From a virus, in IMG/VR virus record IMGVR_UViG_3300009537_000074, positions 1 to 37,016 of that record: 37,016 nt of DNA; one strand, given 5' to 3'. The stretch's first letter is position 1. Each line of letters begins with the position of its first letter. Shown one piece after another: positions 5,692-13,922 of this stretch. The position numbers and the translations under genes were made by a program. The notes beneath the pieces are model-generated. The model made no database searches and had not been told where the DNA came from. It saw only the letters and a list, made by a program, of their open reading frames with translations.

Positions 5692-7311
5692 ATGGACCTT
5701 GACAACCTGCTTGCGCTTTCGGATCATGAACTAAACAGCTTCATGGACTCGTTGCCGGAAACGAGTCGTCTGGAAGTGATGCAAATCATCGAGGCGGAAT
5801 TCCATCATAAACAGAACGAACTACAAGAGGCTGCTGCGCAGTCTCTTGCGGCCTTTGCCCAATATATCAACCCCCGCTATATCCTCGAACCCTTCCATCA
5901 GTCCTTATTTGACCATCTGGAGGCGGTGCTGCGAGGCGACATCAATCGCCTGATGATCTTTGCACCCCCTCAGCACGGGAAAACGGAAGCGGTCAGCGTG
6001 GTCTTTCCTGCCTACTGGTTGGCCCACCGCCCATACGACAGCATCATTCTCGCCTCCTACGCCGCCGACTTAGCCAGAGATAAGTCCGGCGATGCGCGCA
6101 GCATTGTTGCCAGTGAGCGTTACGGCGGCCTGCATCCCAACCACAAGATCTCCGCCGTGAGTCGTGCGATGGATACGTGGAAGCTGGCAAATACAGGTGG
6201 CGGCATGCGTGCCCGTGGGGTCGGGGGGCCGATCACCGGACACCCCGCCCATCTCGCCATCATCGACGACCCGGTGAAGGGGTATGCGGAGGCGTCCAGT
6301 GAGGCGATCCAGAACAGCAACTGGCACTGGTACGACAGCACGCTGTACAGCCGTCTACAGGAAGATGCCCCCGTTATCCTGATCATGACCCGCTGGCACG
6401 AACTGGACCTCGCCGGGCGGATACTGAACGAGCGGGAGGGGAAGAGGTTTACCGTCCTGCGCTACCCGGCGCTGGCGGAGTCCCAAGAGGCCCGCGATGC
6501 TGGCAACGTCCGGCTGGGTTTGGAGGAGGGATTACCCGACCCATTGGGGCGGCAGGAGGGGGAGGCGCTGGCCCCTGAGCGGTTCAGCCGTCAATATCTG
6601 GAGCACGTCCGTGATAACGGTACAGCCTACCGCTGGGGGGCGCTGTATCAGGGCGTACCCAGACCCGCCGAGGGGAATATTATCAAGCGGGCGTGGCTGC
6701 AGATCGTGGACGAGGTGCCGTGGGAGGCGGAGCGAATCCGCTACTGGGACTTGGCAGGCACACGCGGAGGCGGCGCACGGACGGCAGGTATCCTGATGGC
6801 ACGCAGCACGGACGGAAAATACTACATCGAGGACGCCGTTTTTGGTCAGTGGTCGTTTGGTGAGCGGAATAAGGTGATGGAGCAGACCGCCGCCATCGAT
6901 GCGATGAATTATGTAAGGATGGACCCGGAAAACCCGGAGGCGGAACTCTGGGAGATGGATGGGTATAATACGGTGCGGATTTACATCGAGCAGGAGCCGG
7001 GGGCGTCCGGTAAGGAGGTCATTCAATCACTGGTCAAGCGGCTGTCCGGCTTCGCCGCCTTCGGCGACCGCCCCACCGGGAGTAAGGATGATCGTATTCG
7101 CCCCTTTGCGGCACAGGCGGAGATCGAGCAGGTGTACATCAAGCGGGCCACTTGGAACGCGGTCGTGATCGATGAGTTGGCTTCATTTCCCAATGGTCAG
7201 TACCGGGATATTGGGGACGCGGTCAGCGGCGCTTTCAACCTGCTTCATACCAAGCCCGGCTTCGTAATGGGGGTTGCCAACCCGCCAGACGACGAGGATC
7301 GCTGGGTATAA
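5692..7311 (+). CDS. terL: Terminase large subunit
   Basis: This 539-residue protein is the DNA packaging motor. Walker A is APPQHGKTE at residues 91-99, Walker B is HLAIIDDP at 187-194 and the coupling motif is VILIMTRWHELDL at 228-240. The C-terminal nuclease domain begins around residue 345 with its first acid in RYWDLAGT (Asp353), a second strand at KYYIEDAVFG, a strand YIEQEPGASG and a late acid in IGDAVSGAF. Length and motif order are normal. It cuts and translocates DNA at the portal encoded next. The stop codon is the first part of a repeated 31-base element. Confidence 0.95.
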   Translation: MDLDNLLALSDHELNSFMDSLPETSRLEVMQIIEAEFHHKQNELQEAAAQSLAAFAQYINPRYILEPFHQSLFDHLEAVLRGDINRLMIFAPPQHGKTEAVSVVFPAYWLAHRPYDSIILASYAADLARDKSGDARSIVASERYGGLHPNHKISAVSRAMDTWKLANTGGGMRARGVGGPITGHPAHLAIIDDPVKGYAEASSEAIQNSNWHWYDSTLYSRLQEDAPVILIMTRWHELDLAGRILNEREGKRFTVLRYPALAESQEARDAGNVRLGLEEGLPDPLGRQEGEALAPERFSRQYLEHVRDNGTAYRWGALYQGVPRPAEGNIIKRAWLQIVDEVPWEAERIRYWDLAGTRGGGARTAGILMARSTDGKYYIEDAVFGQWSFGERNKVMEQTAAIDAMNYVRMDPENPEAELWEMDGYNTVRIYIEQEPGASGKEVIQSLVKRLSGFAAFGDRPTGSKDDRIRPFAAQAEIEQVYIKRATWNAVVIDELASFPNGQYRDIGDAVSGAFNLLHTKPGFVMGVANPPDDEDRWV

Positions 7312-7339
7312 CACTCCCTGCGGGGCGTATTGGAGGGTG
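7309..7339 (+). repeat. Stop-anchored 31-base element, copy 1 (before portal)
   Basis: The element starts on the terminase TAA and is shared with 18917-18947 and 29448-29478. All copies begin TAAYACTCC, contain GCGTATT, and end with a G/T-rich GTG. In this copy CTCC (7314-7317) can pair with GGAG (7332-7335), which is the Shine-Dalgarno-like part. The 12-mer at 7316-7327 also occurs on the minus strand at 15405-15394, just before another gene. Confidence 0.65.
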
Positions 7340-7340
7340 A

Positions 7341-7379
7341 ATGGCTATTCATAAGGATGGTGTATATGCCACCGATTAG
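7341..7379 (+). CDS. Possible 12-residue leader peptide overlapping the portal start
   Basis: An ATG at 7341 follows GGAGGG (7332-7337) and opens a frame MAIHKDGVYATD that ends in TAG at 7377-7379, just past the preferred portal start at 7366. Ribosomes ending here could restart on the portal. This is only a possibility; the spacing to the Shine-Dalgarno is rather short. Confidence 0.3.
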   Translation: MAIHKDGVYATD

Positions 7380-9987
7380 TGACCTGTTGCGCAACATAAA
7401 GGCGGGCGGACAGCGCACCAACCCCATGCGCGATTGGTTCTTCGGCATAAACTTAAATGCAGATTTTGCCGATTTCCCTGCCAACGACGAGGGGATGACT
7501 CGTGCTTATCTAGCCTCGCTTTGGGCGTATCGATGTATTAAATTACGGTCGATGCGCCTTGGCGCGATCCCCTTGGTGGTCAAAACTCACGACGATGAGT
7601 GGGTGGACCGCGAGGGGAAGCCCACTGAGGAGCGGGTGCGCTCTTTTACCCAGCAGCACATTTTACAGAAGATGGTCGGGCAGCGGGCAGCCCGCACCAA
7701 GCGGCAGCTAGAAAGCGACCTCTGTATCTGGGGTAGGGGGATATTAGAACCCACCAAGCAGGGGCTGCACCGCCTGAATCCTAAAACCATCGAGGTGGTG
7801 AAGGACGAGCACGGGGTGCAGGAGTTCCGGCAGTTTCTCAATGGCAGCGTGGTTGCCACTTGGGAACCGGATGAATTGATCTATATCTATGACTACGACC
7901 CGGATGATGACTTGGGCGGCGTACCCCCCATGCTGTGGGCGCTGCGTGCTGCCGGGGTAGAGGTGAATGTCAACGAGTTTGTCGACGCCTTCTTTGAAAA
8001 CGACGCCACCCCGGCAGGTATTTTGACCACCGACCAGCCCATGCAGGACCCGGAAATAGAGCGGGCCGTCAAGTGGTGGGAAAAGATGTTCCGGGGGGTC
8101 AGGAAAAAGGGTACAGTGGGCGTGGTGGGTAATGGCCTGCGCTTTGAGGCGATTGGGTCCAATCTGGGCGATCTGGCGATCACCGAACTGAGGCTGGAGG
8201 TGCGCCGCGACGTGACGGCGGCCTTCGGGGTGCCGATGACGATTGCGCAAGCCGATGAGGCGGCGAACTATTCGACAGCAAACGAGCAATATAAAGCCTT
8301 TTACACCGAAACCATCATCCCCGAACTGGAGATGATCTGCGAGGAACTTAACCAGCAGTTGGTCCCCCACTTTGGAAACCACCTGACCATTAAGCCGGAC
8401 GTGAGCGGCATCAAGGTCCTGCACGATGACGCCGAATCGGTGGCAAACCGAACCAGCACCGCCTTCGGGGCGGGGACGATGACGCTGAACGAAACCCGTG
8501 AGGCGATGGAGCTTCCCCCGCTGGACCATGATTACATCATGATCCCTAATATTGGTGTTATTCGACAGGATGATTTAGATGCTGTTGCCCGTGCCACCGC
8601 GAAGGCAGCCACGACGACGCAGGGGGAGCAGACGTGGTCGGCGGACGGCATTACGACCAGCCGCGAGATGCCGGAGGAACCGGAGCCGCAACCCGACCCA
8701 TCACCAAATCCCGCCAGTAATGGCAATAAACCCAAAGGCCCGCTGCCCGATAAGCCTAAAGATGTGGTAGGTATTCAGGGGCCGCTGGACCCTAAGCCTA
8801 CCGGACTCCGCCCCAACAGGCCGGATACCCCGCCTGTGCGGGTCAGGAGCGTGCTGCGGCAGGCGGCGATAGATGATATTAAGCGGTGGATGAAGAAGGT
8901 GGACAGCAAGGGGGTGAAGAGCACCTTTACCTCCGACGCCATCCCCTCCAGCATTGCCGGGTTTTTACGATGGGACTTACTTGACGCCGAAGATGAGCAT
9001 GGACGTAAAGCGGCCTTTAAGGCGGCGGAGCAGCAAATCCTCAGCACCGACCCAACGCCGGAAGAGTTTGAGGCTTACTGGTCCGGGCTGGACGACATCG
9101 CCCAAGACCTGATCGCCGGGTTTGGTGATTTATTAGAAAATGAAGAGTTGCGGAAAAGGATCGCCGATAACCTTTCCGAAACCGGGGACGTCGATCTGGC
9201 GATCAGCACGGTGGAAACCTTCACCGAGGCGTGGGTGGATGCGCTGGTAGGGACGCTGGAAGAACCCGGCCCCCTTTCGCAGATCTTCCTTGCCGGGGCG
9301 GCGCGGGGAGATGAACTCCACACCGAGATGCTGGCGATGAACCTCCCTACCCCCAGACGGCACAGCGCCCTGAAGGCGGATGAGAAGTTCGACGTATCGA
9401 CGGCGTGGGGGCTGATCCACAAGGACGCCTTATCCTTTGCGCGTGATTACGCCTATGACTTGGTGCGCGGCATTAACGACGTAACGACCCAGAGTTTTCG
9501 CGAGGGGATGTCGGACTGGATAGAGAAGGGGGGTGGTCTTACCGGATTAACAGATTACCTTTACGGGAGATTACAGGGACTCGACATCCCCACCGGGTGG
9601 TCACCGAAAAAGATCGAGTGGGCGACCAGCCGGGAACGGGCGCGTAATATTGCCCAGACCGAAAGCACCCGCGCCTTTACAGAAGGGAACGTGCAGCGAT
9701 GGCAGCAACTGGGCGTCAAAGATATCAAGTGGCGCACCCAGAACGACCGGGTGGTTTGCCCAGCCTGTAAATCGCTGAATAGCACCGTCGTCGCCCACAC
9801 ACAGGGCTTCTGGGATAAGCTGGCTCCCGCCTTCCGGCTGAACTACACGGCGGAACAGGCCAAGCGCCCCCCCCTTCACCCCGGCTGCCGCTGTTTCCCA
9901 AGCCCAGTGACGGCGTCCAGAAATAAACCGCTGGAACTGGTTGGGCCGGATGCTGATTTTGATGACTTAAACTTATCGGAGTTGTGA
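7366..9987 (+). CDS. Portal protein fused to a Mu gpF-type head morphogenesis domain
   Basis: Residues ~1-430 match an HK97-type portal: RDWFFGINL near the start, a helix with YRCIKLRS, and the long stem region with FGVPMTIAQADEA. A Pro-rich linker follows (about 435-495). Residues ~500-860 hold a helical region and a C-terminal Mu gpF / SPP1 gp7-type domain, recognised by ARNIAQTESTRAF, the VCPACKSLN motif near 797 and PPLHPGCRCF near 838. The portal forms the vertex through which DNA enters; gpF-like proteins are minor head proteins needed in assembly. In many phages they are separate genes. The ATG at 7366 is preferred because AAGGA (7353-7357) lies eight bases upstream; a TTG at 7330 would extend it by 12 codons. 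Confidence 0.9.
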   Translation: MPPISDLLRNIKAGGQRTNPMRDWFFGINLNADFADFPANDEGMTRAYLASLWAYRCIKLRSMRLGAIPLVVKTHDDEWVDREGKPTEERVRSFTQQHILQKMVGQRAARTKRQLESDLCIWGRGILEPTKQGLHRLNPKTIEVVKDEHGVQEFRQFLNGSVVATWEPDELIYIYDYDPDDDLGGVPPMLWALRAAGVEVNVNEFVDAFFENDATPAGILTTDQPMQDPEIERAVKWWEKMFRGVRKKGTVGVVGNGLRFEAIGSNLGDLAITELRLEVRRDVTAAFGVPMTIAQADEAANYSTANEQYKAFYTETIIPELEMICEELNQQLVPHFGNHLTIKPDVSGIKVLHDDAESVANRTSTAFGAGTMTLNETREAMELPPLDHDYIMIPNIGVIRQDDLDAVARATAKAATTTQGEQTWSADGITTSREMPEEPEPQPDPSPNPASNGNKPKGPLPDKPKDVVGIQGPLDPKPTGLRPNRPDTPPVRVRSVLRQAAIDDIKRWMKKVDSKGVKSTFTSDAIPSSIAGFLRWDLLDAEDEHGRKAAFKAAEQQILSTDPTPEEFEAYWSGLDDIAQDLIAGFGDLLENEELRKRIADNLSETGDVDLAISTVETFTEAWVDALVGTLEEPGPLSQIFLAGAARGDELHTEMLAMNLPTPRRHSALKADEKFDVSTAWGLIHKDALSFARDYAYDLVRGINDVTTQSFREGMSDWIEKGGGLTGLTDYLYGRLQGLDIPTGWSPKKIEWATSRERARNIAQTESTRAFTEGNVQRWQQLGVKDIKWRTQNDRVVCPACKSLNSTVVAHTQGFWDKLAPAFRLNYTAEQAKRPPLHPGCRCFPSPVTASRNKPLELVGPDADFDDLNLSEL

Positions 9988-9988
9988 A

Positions 9989-10462
9989 ATGGGAAGAATA
10001 CGAAAAGCAGATACTACGCGATTAAACACCCTCGCCGCCAGAGGACAGGTGGTGCAAAGGCAGGCAGTGGAGACCAGAATTTCCATCCTGCCGCTGACCA
10101 GAATTTCAAACCTGTCTAACATGGCAAGCGCGGCGTCGATTTTTATGTATGGTGAGATAAAGCGAGTGATCGATAATTTGGATTACGCTTATTACAACCT
10201 GCTCAATCAGGGCGAAGAGTACAGGCGATACGGCTCCACCGGGACCATTAAATATATCAGGATTTCGGTGACTTACACCGACAAGGTAAACGGGCAGCTT
10301 GCCGCCATCGGGAAGGTACTACATCGATATATGGGGGACTTTCCCCGCCGCGATTACGATAGGGCCAGAGTGACCCTCCAGCGTCTTGATGACGTACATA
10401 GAAAGCTGGGTAAAGAGATTTATCATGCGTTTAGAGAATTGCAAAAACAAGGGCTAAGATGA
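9989..10462 (+). CDS. Helical protein of unknown function (157 aa)
   Basis: The N-terminal ~40 residues are basic and probably flexible. From residue 45 the protein is a series of long amphipathic helices (YGEIKRVIDNLDYAYYNLL, then GQLAAIGKVLHRYMG, then a last basic helix). I do not recognise the family. It starts one base after the portal stop and opens the run of small helical genes between portal and capsid. Confidence 0.8.
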   Translation: MGRIRKADTTRLNTLAARGQVVQRQAVETRISILPLTRISNLSNMASAASIFMYGEIKRVIDNLDYAYYNLLNQGEEYRRYGSTGTIKYIRISVTYTDKVNGQLAAIGKVLHRYMGDFPRRDYDRARVTLQRLDDVHRKLGKEIYHAFRELQKQGLR

Positions 10463-10463
10463 G

Positions 10464-10790
10464 ATGGCAAAATACAACAAGACCCGGCATGTGGAGGCTA
10501 TCGCCAGATTGCTCAGGCGGCGTATCCCGCAAGTCAGTGTGATCGGTAGGAACCCCGCCAGCCTGAAGCTGCTGGTGAGGCGGACCTACGACGACCATGG
10601 GTATGCGGTGCAGGATGCGGCAAAGATTGCGCGCTTTATCCGGTACAGCTTCCCGATGGTGCAAGTCGTTCACCATCAGGTATCTCAGGAAAGCGACGGC
10701 AGGTGGCGGGCGGAGATTGTTACCCGGTGGCCTGAGAACTGGCCCCGGAAAAGTCCTTACACCAACAACCACTCACTGGGGGTGAGGTGA
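10464..10790 (+). CDS. Basic hypothetical protein (108 aa)
   Basis: The protein is strongly basic with an N-terminal helix rich in Arg (VEAIARLLRRRIPQ), a helix AAKIARFIRYSF and a strand pair (VQVVHHQV, RWRAEIVTRW). Mixed alpha/beta content sets it apart from its helical neighbours. The basic helices could bind nucleic acid, but no known motif supports it. It overlaps the next gene as TGATG. Confidence 0.75.
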   Translation: MAKYNKTRHVEAIARLLRRRIPQVSVIGRNPASLKLLVRRTYDDHGYAVQDAAKIARFIRYSFPMVQVVHHQVSQESDGRWRAEIVTRWPENWPRKSPYTNNHSLGVR

Positions 10791-11005
10791 TGCGTAATAA
10801 ACGGTACAAGGCGGTAGACCCGGAGCAGGTATCCAAAATGCTGAAGGCCCTCCAGCGGACCAAGCGCCTGCTGGCACAAATACCGCTCCCCCGGATGGGG
10901 CGGGAGGAGATCTTTACCCGCGAGGTGGTTGAAGTGTACAAGCACTTTAATGGGCTGGCGCAGAAAATCTTTGACGCCGAACAGAGTCTGAAAAGGCTAA
11001 AATGA
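10790..11005 (+). CDS. Small helical protein (71 aa)
   Basis: Two helices (VSKMLKALQRTKRLLAQI and a longer one from REEIF to the C-terminus) joined by a Pro-containing loop make a helical hairpin. It is basic and lacks any catalytic pattern. The ATG at 10790 overlaps the upstream stop as TGATG; a GTG at 10787 is the alternative. It belongs to the group of small helical proteins discussed for this region. Confidence 0.75.
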   Translation: MRNKRYKAVDPEQVSKMLKALQRTKRLLAQIPLPRMGREEIFTREVVEVYKHFNGLAQKIFDAEQSLKRLK

Positions 11006-11006
11006 G

Positions 11007-11288
11007 ATGAAGTATTTGTTTAAGGCTAACCAGCAATTTACCAGCGTGGTCCGGCAGCTTATGAAACAATCGCGGGAGGCTGTCCGCCAAGCCGGGATCG
11101 CCCATGAGTACACCCGCAACACCGTTGTCTCCTACGCCCAGAGGATGGGGGATAAAAATGCGGAGATCGCGATGCGGGGGGTGCTGCGTAAATACCGGGA
11201 AGCCAAACGGCTACTGGAGTCCGCCACAGGCGATCTGGAAAAGTTCACCAGTTCCGGCCCCCGACCAAGGAGCAAGAGGCCCCGATGA
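11007..11288 (+). CDS. Small basic helical protein (93 aa)
   Basis: The protein has two long basic helices (QFTSVVRQLMKQSREAVRQA and AEIAMRGVLRKYREAKRLL) with a short connector, followed by a disordered tail rich in Arg, Pro and Ser (SSGPRPRSKRPR). Function unknown. It begins two bases after the preceding stop and overlaps the next gene by four (ATGA). Confidence 0.75.
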   Translation: MKYLFKANQQFTSVVRQLMKQSREAVRQAGIAHEYTRNTVVSYAQRMGDKNAEIAMRGVLRKYREAKRLLESATGDLEKFTSSGPRPRSKRPR

Positions 11289-11527
11289 CCCTTAACAAAC
11301 GGCAGGAAGCCATTATCAAGTACCTGAAAGCACGGGGCGGGAGAGCTTTTCTTGACGACCTGCCCGGTCTGGTCATGTCAGGAAAGTTGGTGCAGGCGGG
11401 AATTAATGACGTCAACCAACTGATCGCACGCGGGCTGGTGAAGCAGACTGGATTGTCTCGTGGGTTTGGCGGTGCTTTCGGGAAGGAGTACCTTGTGCCT
11501 CTTATCCAGCTACTCAAAGAAAGGTAA
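11285..11527 (+). CDS. Small winged-helix-like protein (80 aa)
   Basis: The order helix (KRQEAIIKYLKARGG), helix, helix (INDVNQLIARGLVKQ) and a basic Gly-rich hairpin (TGLSRGFGGAFGKEYLV) resembles a compact winged helix. It might bind DNA or a protein; there is no direct evidence for a regulatory role. Overlap with the previous gene is ATGA. Confidence 0.7.
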   Translation: MTLNKRQEAIIKYLKARGGRAFLDDLPGLVMSGKLVQAGINDVNQLIARGLVKQTGLSRGFGGAFGKEYLVPLIQLLKER

Positions 11528-11532
11528 ACCCG

Positions 11533-11802
11533 ATGAAGTATCCAGCACAGGCGATGTTGCGCGAAATGTCAGATCGCCTTTATCGTCTCGGTGCCCGTAT
11601 TGTGGATTATAAGATTACCGATATGGGAGACCGGGGGGAAAAGGCACAGTTTGCCGTCACTATCAAAGACCCGTCTCTCAAGCCGGACCTGATGAAAAAA
11701 CGACTCTATATCGTAGGGCGCGGGTATGGGGGAAGGTTGCTGCGCGAACAGGGGTACTACCCGAACTACGTTTTTGAATGGATGGTGCCGAAGGGTGGCT
11801 GA
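11533..11802 (+). CDS. Hypothetical protein (89 aa)
   Basis: The protein has an N-terminal helix (MLREMSDRLYRLGARI) followed by beta strands (VDYKITDM, KAQFAVTI) and a basic Gly-rich stretch (YIVGRGYGGRLLREQ). I do not recognise a family. It overlaps the next gene by eight bases. Confidence 0.75.
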   Translation: MKYPAQAMLREMSDRLYRLGARIVDYKITDMGDRGEKAQFAVTIKDPSLKPDLMKKRLYIVGRGYGGRLLREQGYYPNYVFEWMVPKGG

Positions 11803-12700
11803 GTTCTATTATGCCGTTCCACTGGGCAACCACCCGGAGTTGATTCGGACGCAGCACCTGCTTTTGCAGTGGGTTGATCAGGACGGCGTGCGCGATATTC
11901 AAAAGCCCGACTCCTTCCATATCACGCTCTGCTATGTGGAGGACGATCAGGGGGCCGATCTGGTATCGGTGCCGCTCCCTAAAATGAACCCCTTCAAAGT
12001 GATGGCCCAGCGGGTCAATTATTTCGAGACCCCGGACGGTTATGCGATCCATCTGGAGGTGGAACCGTCCCTGCCCTTACAGCAAATCCAGCGGCGGGTG
12101 TACCGACACGCGGCAGACGGCGGGGCGGCTGTGTCGGCCTTCGGGGCGGCGGACGTGTGGAATCCGCACGTTACGATGTTTTATTCGGACGGAAAGCCCG
12201 CCTTTGGGCGGCTGAAAACGCCCCTGTCGCTTCCTGTGCGGCAATTCGTCCTGAGTCGTGGAGAATATCAGGTAACAGATCGGTACGTTTTAGGAGGGTT
12301 AAATACGATGACAGAACTTAAAGCGTCCCCCTACGCGATGATCCTTAACCAACTGGATAACGCGGCGCGGGCACTTAACCGGGCGCGCAATGCCGCCTAC
12401 TCCAACCAAGGGGATCGGCAGGTGATTAACAGCGCCGTCAGCAAGATTGAGAGTGCGAATAATCAGGTTTCCCGCGCCGCCCGGTTACTGGCGCAGGCCA
12501 AGTCAATGCGGGATAAGCGAGACTCGGCAAAAACCAGCGACACGCTGGGCATCACTGCCGCAAAAGAGCGCGCCCTGCTCCGGCAGAGTCTGGAAGCCTT
12601 GGCGGAGATCGCCGGGGTGCCTGTCCCGGTACAGCACACGGTGACAAAGGTGATGGACGCCGTGCGCTGGACTCACCGTAACATCCACGATGGGAGGTAG
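11795..12700 (+). CDS. 2H phosphoesterase fused to a helical domain
   Basis: Residues 1-165 form a 2H phosphoesterase with both His-x-Thr motifs: H42-I-T in DSFHITLCYVE and H125-V-T in WNPHVTMFYS. Family members cleave or ligate 2'-5' or cyclic phosphate bonds in RNA or nucleotides, and some phage members destroy cyclic nucleotide signals of host defence; which applies here is unknown. From Met172 to the end is a 130-residue, all-helical domain similar in character to the small helical proteins nearby. The GTG at 11795 is used since the coherent fold starts there. A strong Shine-Dalgarno before Met172 may give the helical domain on its own. Confidence 0.8.
   Translation: MAEFYYAVPLGNHPELIRTQHLLLQWVDQDGVRDIQKPDSFHITLCYVEDDQGADLVSVPLPKMNPFKVMAQRVNYFETPDGYAIHLEVEPSLPLQQIQRRVYRHAADGGAAVSAFGAADVWNPHVTMFYSDGKPAFGRLKTPLSLPVRQFVLSRGEYQVTDRYVLGGLNTMTELKASPYAMILNQLDNAARALNRARNAAYSNQGDRQVINSAVSKIESANNQVSRAARLLAQAKSMRDKRDSAKTSDTLGITAAKERALLRQSLEALAEIAGVPVPVQHTVTKVMDAVRWTHRNIHDGR
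12292..12310 (+). promoter_or_regulatory. Internal ribosome binding site and in-frame ATG
   Basis: AGGAGGG at 12292-12298 lies nine bases before an in-frame ATG at 12308-12310, exactly at the junction of the phosphoesterase and the helical domain. Translation from it would yield a free 130-residue helical protein. Confidence 0.55.
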
Positions 12701-12703
12701 GCG

Positions 12704-12988
12704 ATGACGTTGAAACGCGATCTACGAAGCGCCTACGAAGAACTAAGGCTGTACAGGCGCAAGGTGTCAGAGGCAAGCCAGCATCGCAATCGGGCCTTTA
12801 AGCACTTGCGCGATGCAGGGACGCAGAATTTAGGCTCCCCCGAATTACGTAAGCGGCTGATGGAGGTGCAGCGCCTTCTCAGCAACCTCCGGGGCGAACC
12901 CAGCGAAGCGGACACCTTCCGGGCGTCTGGCCTGTTATGGAAACTTTTTGACGACGTAATGAAGGGGAAGTACGGGAAGCAGGGTTAA
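12704..12988 (+). CDS. Small basic helical protein (94 aa)
   Basis: Two helices, residues ~3-40 (DLRSAYEELRLYRRKVSEAS) and ~45-65 (PELRKRLMEVQRLLSNL), then a third near the C-terminus. It starts three bases after the phosphoesterase stop. It is another member of the local group of small helical proteins; function unknown. Confidence 0.75.
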   Translation: MTLKRDLRSAYEELRLYRRKVSEASQHRNRAFKHLRDAGTQNLGSPELRKRLMEVQRLLSNLRGEPSEADTFRASGLLWKLFDDVMKGKYGKQG

Positions 12989-12991
12989 GTC

Positions 12992-13648
12992 ATGCCGACC
13001 ATCAATCGCGATATCAGCCAAATGTGGGGTGGCCTGCGTATCCTCTTTGCCGAAGAGGAGATACTCGCCATCATGAACCACGCCGCACGGCTGGCAGGGG
13101 AGCAGGCGATAGAGTTCCTGACCAGCGAGTACCCCCCGGAAACCCCGCCCCGGATGGGGCCGCACAAAGGGGTGCTGCCGGAAAAGTCCCCCCTCCAGAC
13201 CCCGAAACAATGGAAATGGTGGTGGGCGATGATGGGGCGGATAGCGCGTGGGGAAAGCGTCCCCCAAAGCCTGCGCGGCTGGCGGGCGGCCTATCAGGTG
13301 ATTGACGGGCGTAAAACGCTGGTGCTCGACGGGGGGTACACCCGGACGGGCACGCTGGTGCGATCCCTGAGTTATGAGGTGGGGGCGATTAAGAACGGAA
13401 TCGAGATCGCCGTTGGCCCCGGCGCGGCGCGGGAGTTTTCGGAGAAAAAAGAGGACATCGCCGATTATGCTCAATACGTTATCGACGAAGCCCCTCCCGG
13501 TGGATATCAGGCCCCCATCCACCGAGATCGATGGAAGCCGATGTTTGAAATATTAGAGTCCAATATCGACGCCATTATGCAAACCTTCTTTGACGCCGCC
13601 GTGGAAGAAATGGAACGCCAGTGGATTACGGCTTGGCGGGATGAGTAG
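12992..13648 (+). CDS. Possible HK97 gp10-like head-tail protein
   Basis: The 218-residue protein has the arrangement seen in HK97 gp10-like completion proteins: N-terminal helices, a region RTGTLVRSLSYEV with a following strand (GIEIAVGPG), then a motif with YAQYV and a basic C-terminal helix. These proteins act where the tail joins the head or as minor capsid proteins. The extra Pro/Trp-rich part at residues 48-80 is unusual for the family. The position after head genes fits. The assignment is moderate. It is the last plus-strand gene before the convergent operon; 17 bases separate the two stops. Confidence 0.55.
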   Translation: MPTINRDISQMWGGLRILFAEEEILAIMNHAARLAGEQAIEFLTSEYPPETPPRMGPHKGVLPEKSPLQTPKQWKWWWAMMGRIARGESVPQSLRGWRAAYQVIDGRKTLVLDGGYTRTGTLVRSLSYEVGAIKNGIEIAVGPGAAREFSEKKEDIADYAQYVIDEAPPGGYQAPIHRDRWKPMFEILESNIDAIMQTFFDAAVEEMERQWITAWRDE

Positions 13649-13665
13649 AGTGGTAAGACAACTCG

Positions 13666-13920
13666 TTACAGGACTCTGGTGGAGTTCGATAAGCGGTTGA
13701 TCTTTTTCATCACATCCGCCACTTGGCGATCAGCGTGAAAGGTCCATTGAGCTAGGAAATCATATCTCTCGCTTATGGCGCTGCTGTCGTCTGGGGCTTT
13801 CCGCAGGTGTAATTTGAAACTCTGTAACAGCCCCATGACCCTTAATCCAGCCTGCCGGAAATCCCGGATGGCGGCAAATAGCTCGTTTAGTTTACGTGAA
13901 GTTTCGCGGTCAAACTCCAT
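13666..13920 (-). CDS. Small helical protein (84 aa), last gene of the minus operon
   Basis: Three helices (ETSRKLNELFAAIRDFRQAG, GLLQSFKLHL and DRQVADVMKKINRL) make up nearly the whole protein. AAGGA lies about seven bases before the ATG, inside the upstream gene's last codons. It is the last gene of the minus-strand operon and I see no clear terminator after it; the convergent plus-strand gene ends 17 bases away. Confidence 0.75.
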   Translation of the reverse strand: MEFDRETSRKLNELFAAIRDFRQAGLRVMGLLQSFKLHLRKAPDDSSAISERYDFLAQWTFHADRQVADVMKKINRLSNSTRVL

Positions 13921-13922
13921 GA

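Noticed and set aside
7744-8529. 261-codon open frame on the minus strand inside the portal gene
   Set aside because: It mirrors the codon pattern of the portal frame in a GC-rich gene, has no protein-like motifs and lies fully within a strongly supported plus-strand gene.
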